Origin: Curtobacterium ammoniigenes NBRC 101786 | GTDB taxonomy: Bacteria; Actinomycetota; Actinomycetes; Actinomycetales; Microbacteriaceae | Length of the DNA stretch: 64,000 nucleotides | Direction: 5' to 3' | Assembly (NCBI RefSeq): GCF_001571045.1 | Contig: NZ_BCSV01000004.1 | Coordinates: 248,001-312,000, forward strand | In this document: one piece after another, positions 17,980 to 27,356 of the stretch | Numbering within the stretch: the stretch's first letter is position 1 | Layout of the letters: each line of letters starts with the position of its first letter | Made by a program: the position numbers and the translations under genes | Notes under the pieces: generated by a model | Seen by the model: the letters and a program-made list of their open reading frames with translations, nothing else | Told to the model about the DNA's origin: nothing | Database searches by the model: none

Positions 17980-20900
17980 CATCGTTGCCGTCGTTATTGG
18001 GCGATGGGGCGAGAGCACGCCGATGAACCGCGACAGGAGCCCGAGCTGTGCGACGGATGTCGGCAGCGCCGCGGTGAGCGCGGGCGAATGCACGATGAAT
18101 GCAGCCCACTGGGCGCGCGAGATCGCCACGTTGAGCCGGTTCGGCATGAGGAGGAAATCGAGTCCGCGGGGAATGCCGGCGGCGGACGACGCGGCGAGCG
18201 AGACGATGGCGACCACAGCCTCCCGACCCTGGAACATGTCGACGGTGCCCACCTGCGTGTTCCGCAGACCTGCTGCGTCGAGGGCACGCCGGATGATCGC
18301 GGTCTGTGCGTTGTACGGCGCGACGACGATGATGTCCGCGTCGTCGAGCGGCCGCGTCGTTCCTCCGGCTGTCCAGGCACGACCGAGGAGGTCCTGCGCG
18401 ATCTGGACGACGCGCGCCGCTTCTTCCGGCGACGCTGTCGTGTTGCCGACGTGTTCGACTGGCACGACATGCACGCCGGGGTCGACACCGACGAGCCTCC
18501 GCTCCGGCGCGCGCGAGCGGAGCATGCCGGAGTACGAGAGGTCTGAGACGGCCGTTGTGAGCGCGGGATGCATGCGGTGCGTCTCGGCGAGGAAGTATCC
18601 GAATGCCGATGGAAGGACATCGTGGCCGTCCGCAAGCCAACCGAGCGCAGATTGGTCGACGGGTTCGGGGTGCGCTCCCTGCGAGACCTGCGGGAGTTGC
18701 TGCGGGTCTCCGAGGAGCAGAAGACGACGTGCGGACACGGATGCGGCGATCGTCGGCGCGAGCGAGAACTGACCCGCCTCGTCGATCACGAGCAGGTCGA
18801 GAGCCTGGCGCGGCACGGCGGTCTCGTTCGCGAAGGTCCAAGCGGTGCCGCCGACAACGACACCGCGTCCGGTCACGGTCGCGTCCGCGATCGCTGCGCT
18901 GATCTCCGCGTTCCCGGACACTGGGGTCCAGAGCGCGCCATCGCGTCGCTGCTCGTCCGAGCCCTTCTGCACTCCCTTGATGACTTGCTCGGAGGGGACG
19001 CCCTTGTGGACGACGGCATCGAGGAAGTGCTCGACGACCGCGTGCGACTGACCCGCGACGCCGATCTTCCAGCCGTGCTGCAGAACCAGTCGGGCGACGA
19101 CGTTCGACCCGACATACGTCTTGCCGGTTCCGGGTGGCCCTTGAATCGCGAGGTAACTGTGGTCGAGGTCGAGCACCGACGCCGTCACGGCCGCGACGGT
19201 GTCGCCATCTCGCACTGCTGCGAGCGACCCTCGGGGCGGCGTTCGACGGAGCAGGTCAAACGCTGGGTCGGGAAGCATCGTCGGCAGCGCCGCGAGGACA
19301 CGGGCGCCCCACTCTTCGATCGCGGCGGGTTGTGGATGCGCGCGGGGCGGCGCCGCGGGGGCGATCGCCACCGGGATGTCGTCGTGCGCGTCCTCGGCGG
19401 AGCGCACGGATTCCTTGAGCAGGACCTCGCAGCGGTCACCGCGTTCGGTCCAATCGATGACCGTCGCTGTGCCCGCCGCCAGTGTTCCGGGCCCGGCCTG
19501 CGTGAGGTGCGGCGGAGGCGGGGCGTCGTACGCAACGTAGGGGGTGCCTCCGACCCGGATCCGGCTGCCCGGGGCGAGGCGTCCGCTGACGCGCAGCTCT
19601 CGAGAGAACGTCCGCGCCCTCGGCAGCTTGCCCCATGGCCTCGTGACCTCGGCACGCTCGATCACGAGGACGTCGCGCGTGTCCGCCCAGTCGTCCACCG
19701 GATTTCGGAGTCGGTCGAAATGTTCCCACCAGAAGGTCTTCGCCTCACGCCGGTGGTAGTCGATAGCGGCCGCCGCGAGGGCGATCGCGGTCTCGTCGGC
19801 AGTCCGGTGGAGGGCGTCGACGTGGCCAATTCGCTCGGACAGGGCGACGTACACGGCACTCGGGGCGCGCTCCGACTCAGGCTCAACGAATCCCTCCGCC
19901 TCGGCCTCGGCCTCGCCCGCTCCGGCGGCTGCGGGCGAAACGTCGAGGGCGGACTGCACCGGCTCGTTCGGACGGAGGCCGCGCAACCAGTCGCGGAGGC
20001 GAAGGGTCGACACGCAGTCGTACTCGTTGTAGTCGGCGATGTCCGCGAGCCGTCGCTCGCCCTCCGCGGTGTCGCCCGATCGGAGGATCTCGACCGCGTC
20101 GGCATACGCCTGGATGCTCGCGGTCGCGGTCTGCACGTCGCCCGACCGGTAGTCCGTGCCCATGTACAGCGGCTCGAGCTTCTTGATCGAGTAGCTGGGG
20201 CTGCCCACGAGGAGCGCCTTGCGCACGATCGGGTAGAGGTCCACGAGAACGTTCTCTCGCAGCACGGAGTCGACAGCCTCCTCCCCGACACCGTGGCGCG
20301 CGGCGAGGCTCAGCAGATGCGTTCGCTCGTATGCGGCGTAGTGGTAGATGTGCATTCGCGGAAACAAGCGGCGCCGGTCGGCCACATAGGTGAGGAACGA
20401 CTCGAGAGCAGCGCGCTCTGCGGCGATGTCATGCGCCCAAAATGACCGGAACGTTTCATCGGACTCGACGAGCCCGAACAGGTAGTCGAGACCCCACGTC
20501 CGCCCGTCCTCCGTATAGAGCGGGTCGCCCTCGAAGTCGAAGAAGATATCGCCGGGGTCCGGCTCGGGAATCGCGCGCAGCGCGTCTGCGCTGATGAGAT
20601 CGAAGCGGGGCGCGCGATGCGGGTCGTTCGGGTGCGCCGCGCGGTCACGTTCCGTCTCGATCTGCAGCGATGCTTGTCGTCGAAGGTGATCGAGGGTTCG
20701 TGCGGGCAGCGCAGCGATATCGCCGCGATGGTTGGCGAGGTCATCGATCGTGCGGATGCCGCCCGCGATCAGGCGGCGCCGTTGGTCGAGGTGCATGTTC
20801 GCGACAAGGACGAGGTCACGGTGATGCTCCGTCTGCGTTGCGCAGATGACACACCGGCCGCACGCCGTGTACCTCGGGTCCGCCCAGGTCAGCGGTTCGG

Positions 20901-21504
20901 TGGCGTCGAGCCGCTCCGCCAGCACTCCGCGCAGCCGATCTCGCTGCCTACGAAAAACCGGGGCGATGTCAGGAAGAGCGTGGACAGACTCGGCGCCGTT
21001 TCCGAGCACGAGGCGGACCGTATCGCTGACCGGGATCGCCAAGCGCTCGATTTGCTCGGCGTAGGCAGCGAGCTGCAACAGCGCAGGGATCTTCGCGTGC
21101 CTCGCGAGTTTCGTGTCGTACACCTCGTACGCGCCGTCGCCGTTTCGGACGATGAAGTCCGCGAAACCGACGAATGATCCGTCGTAGAACGTGGCCTGAT
21201 ACAGCGCCGGCACCTCGGCTCGCATCGCGTCGGCCGCCGCCAACGCAGCACTCGCGTATTCGTCCGGCCCAGGTCGGTCGAAGCGAACGACGGGCATACG
21301 GCGTTCGAGCGCCTCGAGGTAGCGCAATTCGTGCGCGTCGCCGAGCCGGGCTGTGCGCGCGAGCATGTCATCGGCGGGCTCCTCGATGGGATCCGCTCTG
21401 CCGAGCTTCGTGTCGAGACGACGAAGGAAGGCCCACTCGCACGCCGCCCAGGCCGACAGATCGGACGGGCTTGTGACGATGGTCCCGCCTGCGGTGATCT
21501 GCAT
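17929..21504 (-). CDS. TM0106-family RecB-like nuclease fused to a superfamily 1 helicase
   Basis: A 1191-aa protein. The N-terminal RecB-like nuclease region has EVYDTKLARHAKIPALLQLAAY-type sequence near residues 127-148, containing the Asp-x-Lys core and QLAAY motif, a C-x2-C pair (CGRCVIC) near 227, and an RNase H-like part with IFFDFEGDPL (about 320) and IADYNEYDC (about 490). The helicase has IQGPPGTGKT (about 787), LLVIDEAGQF (about 903), LGDPQQLPQV and a final VDMFQGREA plus RLNVAISRAQ. Known as a putative DNA-processing helicase-nuclease. The tail MAEPPGIPSMAEPPGMP is encoded by the tandem array. Confidence 0.9.
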   Translation of the reverse strand: MQITAGGTIVTSPSDLSAWAACEWAFLRRLDTKLGRADPIEEPADDMLARTARLGDAHELRYLEALERRMPVVRFDRPGPDEYASAALAAADAMRAEVPALYQATFYDGSFVGFADFIVRNGDGAYEVYDTKLARHAKIPALLQLAAYAEQIERLAIPVSDTVRLVLGNGAESVHALPDIAPVFRRQRDRLRGVLAERLDATEPLTWADPRYTACGRCVICATQTEHHRDLVLVANMHLDQRRRLIAGGIRTIDDLANHRGDIAALPARTLDHLRRQASLQIETERDRAAHPNDPHRAPRFDLISADALRAIPEPDPGDIFFDFEGDPLYTEDGRTWGLDYLFGLVESDETFRSFWAHDIAAERAALESFLTYVADRRRLFPRMHIYHYAAYERTHLLSLAARHGVGEEAVDSVLRENVLVDLYPIVRKALLVGSPSYSIKKLEPLYMGTDYRSGDVQTATASIQAYADAVEILRSGDTAEGERRLADIADYNEYDCVSTLRLRDWLRGLRPNEPVQSALDVSPAAAGAGEAEAEAEGFVEPESERAPSAVYVALSERIGHVDALHRTADETAIALAAAAIDYHRREAKTFWWEHFDRLRNPVDDWADTRDVLVIERAEVTRPWGKLPRARTFSRELRVSGRLAPGSRIRVGGTPYVAYDAPPPPHLTQAGPGTLAAGTATVIDWTERGDRCEVLLKESVRSAEDAHDDIPVAIAPAAPPRAHPQPAAIEEWGARVLAALPTMLPDPAFDLLRRTPPRGSLAAVRDGDTVAAVTASVLDLDHSYLAIQGPPGTGKTYVGSNVVARLVLQHGWKIGVAGQSHAVVEHFLDAVVHKGVPSEQVIKGVQKGSDEQRRDGALWTPVSGNAEISAAIADATVTGRGVVVGGTAWTFANETAVPRQALDLLVIDEAGQFSLAPTIAASVSARRLLLLGDPQQLPQVSQGAHPEPVDQSALGWLADGHDVLPSAFGYFLAETHRMHPALTTAVSDLSYSGMLRSRAPERRLVGVDPGVHVVPVEHVGNTTASPEEAARVVQIAQDLLGRAWTAGGTTRPLDDADIIVVAPYNAQTAIIRRALDAAGLRNTQVGTVDMFQGREAVVAIVSLAASSAAGIPRGLDFLLMPNRLNVAISRAQWAAFIVHSPALTAALPTSVAQLGLLSRFIGVLSPHRPITTATMAEPPGIPSMAEPPGMP

Positions 21505-21606
21505 GGTGCGCCCCTCGAATCCTGGTGAGGACCTCGCCTCACGTGCAGCCTAGGAGGGCCGGGCGACATCGGGCGCCGGTGCCGGGGCGGCGGTGGAGTA
21601 TCTCCG

Positions 21607-21628
21607 GCATCCTCCGATCGGAGGATGC
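21607..21628. promoter_or_regulatory. perfect 22-bp palindrome upstream of the ABC/two-component operon
   Basis: GCATCCTCCGA (21607-21617) is followed directly by its exact complement (21618-21628). It lies 55 bp before the ABC transporter ATG and 103 bp from the divergent nuclease gene. Position and symmetry suggest an operator, possibly for the LuxR-type response regulator at the end of the operon. Confidence 0.6.
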
Positions 21629-21682
21629 ACGCCGGCCCGATTGCCTGATGCGCTCCGACCGTAGAAGCATCACGCTTGTCGC

Positions 21683-22519
21683 ATGGCAACTCCACCTCCC
21701 GCGATCGAGGTCGACCACCTCACGAAGCACTATGGTTCATCGGTCGCCCTCGCGGACATTTCGTTCTCCATCGAGGCCGGTGAGACGTTCGCGCTCCTCG
21801 GTCCGAACGGGGCGGGCAAGTCGACGACCGTCGAGATCCTCGAGGGCTACCGATCCCCCACCTCTGGCACGGTCCGCGTGCTCGGCATGAATCCGCATCG
21901 TGCTGCTCGTGAACATCGGGAACGCGTCGGAATCGTATTGCAGTCAAGCGGAGACTCGGCGAACGTCACGGTCGTCGAGCAGCTTCGTCAGTTCGCGCGC
22001 TACTACCCGAATCCATATGACGTTGACGCCCTGCTCCACAGCGTCGGACTCGTCGAGCAGGCTGGTACCCGTCTCGGCAAGCTCTCGGGGGGTCAGCGCC
22101 GCCGCGTCGACGTGGCCCTTGGAATCATCGGACATCCCGATGTGCTCTTCCTCGACGAGCCCACCACGGGCTTCGACCCGGAGGCACGTCGCCAATTCTG
22201 GGATCTCATCCGTTCCGTGCAGCGCGACGGAACGACGGTCCTGCTGACGACGCATTACCTCGACGAAGCCGCGCAGCTCGCGACGCGCGCAGCGGTGATC
22301 GACCACGGCCGCATTGTCGACATCGCGCCCATCGATCGTCTTGGCGGCGAAGCCGCTCGCGTTCCCCTCGTGCGGTGGCGTGACGATGCTGGCTTCCACG
22401 AAGAGCGGAGCGCCTCCCCGGTTCAGCTGATCCGCGCGCTCACCGACACCGGAACGATCGAGGATCTCGAGGTCATCCGCCCGAGCCTCGAGGACATTTA
22501 CTTGGAGATGATTCGATGA
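21683..22519 (+). CDS. ABC transporter ATP-binding protein (DrrA/CcmA type)
   Basis: A 278-aa ATPase with GPNGAGKS Walker A (about 41), KLSGGQRRRVDVALG signature (about 133), VLFLDEPTTGFDP Walker B (about 153) and the H-loop TTHYLDEA. It drives the membrane partner encoded next. First gene of a four-gene operon (ATPase, permease, sensor kinase, response regulator) with ATGA and TGATG overlaps at each junction. This arrangement is typical of exporters induced by cell-envelope stress or antibiotics; the substrate is not visible. Confidence 0.93.
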   Translation: MATPPPAIEVDHLTKHYGSSVALADISFSIEAGETFALLGPNGAGKSTTVEILEGYRSPTSGTVRVLGMNPHRAAREHRERVGIVLQSSGDSANVTVVEQLRQFARYYPNPYDVDALLHSVGLVEQAGTRLGKLSGGQRRRVDVALGIIGHPDVLFLDEPTTGFDPEARRQFWDLIRSVQRDGTTVLLTTHYLDEAAQLATRAAVIDHGRIVDIAPIDRLGGEAARVPLVRWRDDAGFHEERSASPVQLIRALTDTGTIEDLEVIRPSLEDIYLEMIR

Positions 22520-23319
22520 TCACCATCGGTGTGGGCCGTATCGGCTACGAGTTGCGACAGTACTTCCGGCAGCCCGAAGCGGTGTTCTTCACGTTCTTGT
22601 TCCCGATCGTGATGCTCGCCCTCTTCTCGGTGGCGTTCAGTGCGTCGCCCGACATTCACGTTGGGCCGAACGGTCCTGGGGTGACGTTCTCCACCGACTA
22701 CCTTCCCGGACTCGTTGCGACCGGTGCGTTCCTCAGTGGAACGCAAGCGCTGGGCGTCGACATCGCCACGGAGCGCGGGGACGGCACGTTGAAACGCCTG
22801 GGTGGCACGCCCCTGCCCGTTCTGTCGTATTTCGTTGGAAAGATCGGCATGGTGCTCGTCACCGCGGTCGTGCAGACAGTGCTGCTGCTCGCGGTCGCCA
22901 CAGTTGTCTTCCACGTCACCCTGCCGACGTCCGGGAGCGCGATCGCGAGCGGGATCGGTCTGCTCGTCCTCGGCATCGCAACGAGTTGCGTGCTCGGCAT
23001 TGCCGTGTCGTCGCTGCCCCGAGACGGCAAGCGCGCAACGGCGGTCATCGTGCCGATCGTGCTGGTCCTTCAGTTCATCTCTGGCGTCTACCTCCCCTTC
23101 ACGCAGCTGCCCGCCTGGCTGCAGAACCTGGCAAGCATCTTCCCGCTCCGGTGGCTCGCCTCGGGTATGCGGAGCGTCCTCCTGCCCGATGCGTTCCACG
23201 TGGCCGAGCCGGGAGACGCGTGGCACGTGGGCGAAGGCTCGCTCATCCTGTTCGCGTGGTTCGTCGCCGGCCTCGCGCTCTGCGCACTGACGTTTCGGTG
23301 GAACAAGAAGGACACGTGA
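22516..23319 (+). CDS. ABC-2 type transporter permease
   Basis: A 267-aa membrane protein with six hydrophobic segments, including AVFFTFLFPIVMLALFSVAF (about 18-37) and VIVPIVLVLQFISGVYLPF (about 177), the latter being the ABC-2 signature region. It forms the membrane pore for the ATPase encoded immediately upstream, whose stop overlaps this ATG (ATGA). Its own TGA overlaps the kinase ATG. Confidence 0.9.
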   Translation: MITIGVGRIGYELRQYFRQPEAVFFTFLFPIVMLALFSVAFSASPDIHVGPNGPGVTFSTDYLPGLVATGAFLSGTQALGVDIATERGDGTLKRLGGTPLPVLSYFVGKIGMVLVTAVVQTVLLLAVATVVFHVTLPTSGSAIASGIGLLVLGIATSCVLGIAVSSLPRDGKRATAVIVPIVLVLQFISGVYLPFTQLPAWLQNLASIFPLRWLASGMRSVLLPDAFHVAEPGDAWHVGEGSLILFAWFVAGLALCALTFRWNKKDT

Positions 23320-24551
23320 TGACGCGGCCTCGATGGCACACTGACTCCATGAAGCGCAACGGCTGGTTGCACCTGTTCTTCGTCGCATCGATCGCCCTGA
23401 CCGCTGCCCTCCTGCCGTTCGCCTGGACACCCCTGCCGTCGTTGTGGCCCGAATACGTCGTCCTCGCAGAGCTCGCCCTCTCCTATAGCACCGTCGGGTG
23501 GCGGGGCTATGCGGATCCTCGCGCAGCGGCCGTGTTCCTCCCGATCCTCGTGGCCGCGACTGGAGCGCTCGTCGCGACGGCGCCGAGCGCGGCATCGCTC
23601 CAGGCGATCGTGTTCCCTGTGCTCTGGTGCCAGGTGACCACCGTTCGCCAGGGCATCGTCGGCTCGCTCGTCATCGGCGCCGCGACATCGTTGGGCTTCG
23701 TCGTCGCGCTTGGTCCGACTCCTGCGACCTGGTCCCAGATCGCATTCATCGAGGGCATCAGCGTCGTCGGATCTGTCGCCCTCGGCATGTGGATCTCGCG
23801 GATCACGGCATTGTCCGAGGAGCGGCGGCGGCTGATCACGGAGCTGCAGGTCACGCAGGACGCGCTCGCCGAGGCGCATCGGGCCGCTGGCGCCTCATCG
23901 GAGCGAGAACGCATCAGCCGAGAGCTCCACGACACGATCGCGCAGGATCTGGCGGGAATCGTGATGCTCGCGGAACGGGCGCGGCGCGAGCTCACGACGG
24001 GCGCGTCCGGGACCGGATTGGAGCGCCTGGACCTGCTCGAGGAAACCGCACGGGACGCCCTCGAGGAGTCGCGCGCGCTCGTCGCAGCCGGAGCCGCCGG
24101 CCTGTCGGCGGGCACTCTGGGCGGCGCGTTGCATCGGCTCGCGGACCGATTCGCGCGCGAGACCGGCTGCGACACGGAGGTCTCCGTGGCTCCTGAGGCC
24201 GCGGAAGCGCCGATCGACCGCGACATGCAGGTCGTGCTGCTGCGCACCGCGCAGGAGGCGTTGGCGAACGTTCGCGCGCACGCGGCCGCGCGGACCGTGT
24301 GGATCGCGCTGGAGTCGCCGACTGACGCGACCGTGCGCCTCCGGGTTCGAGACGACGGACGCGGGTTCGATGTCGGTGCGGCTCGCTCGGGCTTCGGGCT
24401 CGCGGGGATCCGTCGACGTCTCGACCTTGCGGGTGGTTCGTTCGAAATCAGGAGTGACGCCGGTGCTGGCACGCTCCTTGCGGTGACACTCCCGCTCGCC
24501 GGTGCAGGCGCCGCGCACCCGCCTCTCGAGGCGACAGGAGTGCGCCGATGA
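23319..24551 (+). CDS. sensor histidine kinase (HisKA_3 / NarL-type)
   Basis: A 410-aa membrane kinase. About six hydrophobic segments fill residues 15-160 with no large extracellular domain, followed by a short coiled coil (EERRRLITELQVTQDALAEA). The phosphoacceptor is in RISRELHDTIAQDLAG (about 198) and the ATPase domain has VRDDGRGFDVG and GFGLAGIRRRLDLAGG (about 357). Intramembrane sensors with linked ABC exporters usually sense envelope damage; that is inference. Start at the ATG overlapping the permease stop; a later ATG at 23349 is possible. Confidence 0.9.
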   Translation: MTRPRWHTDSMKRNGWLHLFFVASIALTAALLPFAWTPLPSLWPEYVVLAELALSYSTVGWRGYADPRAAAVFLPILVAATGALVATAPSAASLQAIVFPVLWCQVTTVRQGIVGSLVIGAATSLGFVVALGPTPATWSQIAFIEGISVVGSVALGMWISRITALSEERRRLITELQVTQDALAEAHRAAGASSERERISRELHDTIAQDLAGIVMLAERARRELTTGASGTGLERLDLLEETARDALEESRALVAAGAAGLSAGTLGGALHRLADRFARETGCDTEVSVAPEAAEAPIDRDMQVVLLRTAQEALANVRAHAAARTVWIALESPTDATVRLRVRDDGRGFDVGAARSGFGLAGIRRRLDLAGGSFEIRSDAGAGTLLAVTLPLAGAGAAHPPLEATGVRR

Positions 24552-25195
24552 TCCGTGTCCTGGTCGTCGACGACCACCCGGTCGTCCGTGCGGGGCTCGT
24601 CGCGCTGCTGGAGGACGCTTCCGATGTCGCGGTGGTGGGGCAGGCGGCGTCGGGCGACGAGGCGATCTCGATGGCCGTTGCGCTTCAGCCGGACGTGACG
24701 CTGATGGACCTCCGTATGCCGGGTCTCGACGGGGATGCCGCGACCGCCCGAATACGGCAGGAGGCACCCGGCGTCCGGGTACTGATCCTGACCACGTACG
24801 AGTCGGACGATGCGATTCTCCGGGCGATCGAAGCGGGGGCATCCGGCTACCTGTTGAAAGCAGCGCCCGAGTCCGAGATCCTCGCGGGCTTGCGCGCCAC
24901 GGCGCGCGGTGAGGCCGCGCTCGCGCCCTCCGCGGCAGCGGCGTTGGTCAGGCGGGCGTCGCTTGTCGCGGCCCCGAGCGCTGGAGTGCCAACCCTGACT
25001 GCGCGCGAGCGGCAGGTTTTGGAACTCGTCGCGCAGGGGAACAGCAATCCGGACATCGCGCGATCGCTCTTCGTCAGCGACACGACGGTCAAGACGCATC
25101 TCAGCCATGTGTTCGAGAAGCTGGGCGTCGGGGACCGCACGCGCGCGGTGACACGAGCGCTCGAATTGGGAATCCTGCCCGCCGTGCAGCCCTGA
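24548..25195 (+). CDS. LuxR/NarL-family response regulator
   Basis: A 215-aa regulator. The receiver has VVDDHPVVRAGL (acidic pair), LMDLRMPGLDG with phospho-acceptor Asp near residue 54, the Thr in LILTTYES and LLKAAP with the conserved Lys. The DNA-binding part is LTARERQVLELVAQGNSNPD followed by VSDTTVKTHLSHVFEKLG. Partner of the kinase encoded upstream (ATGA overlap). The palindrome at 21607-21628 is a candidate target for autoregulation. Confidence 0.93.
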   Translation: MIRVLVVDDHPVVRAGLVALLEDASDVAVVGQAASGDEAISMAVALQPDVTLMDLRMPGLDGDAATARIRQEAPGVRVLILTTYESDDAILRAIEAGASGYLLKAAPESEILAGLRATARGEAALAPSAAAALVRRASLVAAPSAGVPTLTARERQVLELVAQGNSNPDIARSLFVSDTTVKTHLSHVFEKLGVGDRTRAVTRALELGILPAVQP

Positions 25196-25197
25196 CC

Positions 25198-26967
25198 TCA
25201 TCGGGCGATTGCGGCAGCAACACCCGCGAGAGAACCGGTGCCGCGATCGAGGTAGCCATGGCGGTCGTGGCCAGGAAGCTCAGTGGCGTCATGATCATCG
25301 ACCAGCAGGTCGTGACTCGTCACGCCTCCGTCGCCACCCGCGGGACCGGACCAGATCACGCTCCCACCGAACGCGCCGGCCGGGTCGGCGCGGTGCGGCA
25401 CGCTGCCGAAGCGCCCGGCGGCGGCGACGATCTCCGCCCCTTGCACGGCGAAGACATGCTGGACGCCGAGCGCATCCGCATGCTGCACGCGTGCCGGGAT
25501 CCCGGCGGAACCGAGTGTGACAAAGCTCGTGATACCGAGCTCCGGATGCTCTGCAAGAGCAAGCGCCGCCGTTGTCGACCCATACGAGTGCCCGACGACG
25601 TTGATGGATGCGTCGCCTCGCCGAGCGCGGAGCCCTGCGATATCGCTCGCAAGGAGCGGAGCTCCTCGGACCGCATGCGCATCGGTGAGGACGCCAAGCG
25701 ATTCCGTCACCATCGGCGGAGCCTGGTACCCGAGCCAGGCGACAACCGCGTCGTTGTGACGCCCGTCCTGCTGGAGTTGCCAGAGCACGTTCCCCGCGGC
25801 CGTCACGAGGCCGCCGCTCGATGCGAGCGTGGTGCCCATGCCCGGGACGAGATAGGAGACCGAGCGGGCGGCGTCGAGATCGCCGATTGCGATCGAGCCG
25901 AGCGGTGGTGCGCCCGCGTCGAACGAGACGATATTGCGCCTCGGCCCCACCGGACCTTCCGAATCGCCGGAGGCAGCGCGGGCGAACGCCGTCAACGCGG
26001 TCCAGCGCTGCAGTGCCGCATCGAGCTCTCGCAGGAGGGCAGGGCGTTCCGCCGCTGCGGCAGCGGCCATGCCGGCCCGCAGCACGTCGACGGTCTCGGT
26101 CGCGTTCCGAAGCTCCTCATCGAGGACGGTCCTATTGGCAAGGTCGCGCGCCCAGTACGCGACGCCGTCCATATTCCCGAAGAGCGCGGGTGCGGCCACG
26201 ACGAGGCCGAGTTGCGCCGCGGATGCGAGTGCCGGCCCGCCTCCGCCTCCGCCGCCGCCGAGCGCATCCCACCACTCGGCCACGAGCGGCGCTGGCATAC
26301 TCCGAAGCCGATCGGCAAGCGCTTCGTCGTGGATCAGTGCAGCACGCGTCTCCGGGTCGGCTTCCGAGAGACGAGCGAGCACCATGGCATCGGAGAGTGC
26401 CGGGAAATCGTGCTGCGACGCGCTCGCCGTGTCGAGCACCGCGAGCGACTCGAGGCCCGCGACAGCGCGGCGGATGGCGGACGCACGTTGCGCCTCCAGA
26501 TCAGTCATGAGCTGATCCAGACGGTCAGCGTTGATCCGCGTGGCATCGAGGTCGTCCGTCAGTGAGCGGAGCAGTACACGGTCGGCCTCGACCGACTGGG
26601 CCCCGAGAGCGCGGTCGGTGATCGCCCGGACCGCGGCTTCCGTTCGAAGATGCGTTTGCGCCAAGGCACGGCTCCGGTCGGCGAGCATCCGTTCGTCCTG
26701 CTGGAGGCGGTCGAGATCGGCCGCATAGCTGTGCAGGACGTCGGCAGCTCCTGCGATGCGCGCACCGACCCGCACCGCTGCGCGCTGCAACGGAGGCGCT
26801 AGGAGATCGAATTGATCACGAGCGCTCCCCGTCCACCCCACATCGGGCACGAGACCGGTTCGCTCGAGTCGATCTGCGGCGTCGGAGACGGCGTTCGCAT
26901 CACGTGCGAGCGAGCGAGCGATCTCGTCGATCGTTTGGGGCTCGCCTGCGATCTGAAGCGGGCTCAT
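25198..26967 (-). CDS. DUF1023 alpha/beta hydrolase with WXG-like N-terminal domain
   Basis: A 589-aa protein. The first 260 residues are helical and Ala-rich, resembling ESX/WXG-type substrate domains, and about 330-560 form a DUF1023 hydrolase with INVVGHSYGSTTAALAL (nucleophile Ser) and LLVDDHDATELPGHDRHGYLD toward the end. Proteins of this design occur with WXG100-like partners and are thought to be exported; that is family knowledge. ATGA overlap with the 96-aa gene upstream indicates an operon. No type VII secretion ATPase lies in the window. Confidence 0.82.
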   Translation of the reverse strand: MSPLQIAGEPQTIDEIARSLARDANAVSDAADRLERTGLVPDVGWTGSARDQFDLLAPPLQRAAVRVGARIAGAADVLHSYAADLDRLQQDERMLADRSRALAQTHLRTEAAVRAITDRALGAQSVEADRVLLRSLTDDLDATRINADRLDQLMTDLEAQRASAIRRAVAGLESLAVLDTASASQHDFPALSDAMVLARLSEADPETRAALIHDEALADRLRSMPAPLVAEWWDALGGGGGGGGPALASAAQLGLVVAAPALFGNMDGVAYWARDLANRTVLDEELRNATETVDVLRAGMAAAAAAERPALLRELDAALQRWTALTAFARAASGDSEGPVGPRRNIVSFDAGAPPLGSIAIGDLDAARSVSYLVPGMGTTLASSGGLVTAAGNVLWQLQQDGRHNDAVVAWLGYQAPPMVTESLGVLTDAHAVRGAPLLASDIAGLRARRGDASINVVGHSYGSTTAALALAEHPELGITSFVTLGSAGIPARVQHADALGVQHVFAVQGAEIVAAAGRFGSVPHRADPAGAFGGSVIWSGPAGGDGGVTSHDLLVDDHDATELPGHDRHGYLDRGTGSLAGVAAAIAR

Positions 26968-27254
26968 GCGGGAACGGACAGCGCCGTGGCGAGCTGGCCG
27001 TCGACTCGTTGCACCGATGATGAGGTCTCATCGAGCAACGCGGCGAGCGCTGCCGCCTCGGCGCCGAGCCAGTCGAGCATCCCGTCGTGAACCCGCATGA
27101 CGGTGAGATATGCGAGGGCAACGGATTCGGCTCCGAATGCCTCGACAGGGTCGCGACAGAGCCGCGGCTCGCGCTCGAACTGCGCCCGAATGCGCAGCAT
27201 CTCGGCGCCCGCATCAGCAAGAGCGGCGTGGTCGACGACGAGTTGGTTCGGCAT
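26964..27254 (-). CDS. WXG100/ESX-like small helical protein
   Basis: A 96-aa helical protein starting MPNQLVVDHAALADAGAEML, with the length and amphipathic helix-turn-helix pattern of EspC/WXG100-like secreted partners (Ala-rich LGAEAAALAALLDETSSSVQ in the second helix). There is no canonical Trp-x-Gly; the turn region has MLDWLGAEA. It precedes and overlaps the DUF1023 hydrolase gene, which supports a heterodimer or co-export pair. Confidence 0.7.
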   Translation of the reverse strand: MPNQLVVDHAALADAGAEMLRIRAQFEREPRLCRDPVEAFGAESVALAYLTVMRVHDGMLDWLGAEAAALAALLDETSSSVQRVDGQLATALSVPA

Positions 27255-27356
27255 GGCTCCCCGGTTCGGTAGTGCGCGGTTGCATCGAGCACGGTACGAA
27301 GTGGGGTGCCAGCAGCGGCACGAGGGGCACGTCCCTGTGGACGGCCACGCCGCGGT

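Noticed and set aside
18568-20445. 625-aa plus-strand frame
   Set aside because: Antisense of the nuclease-helicase, which has intact Walker motifs and codon bias.
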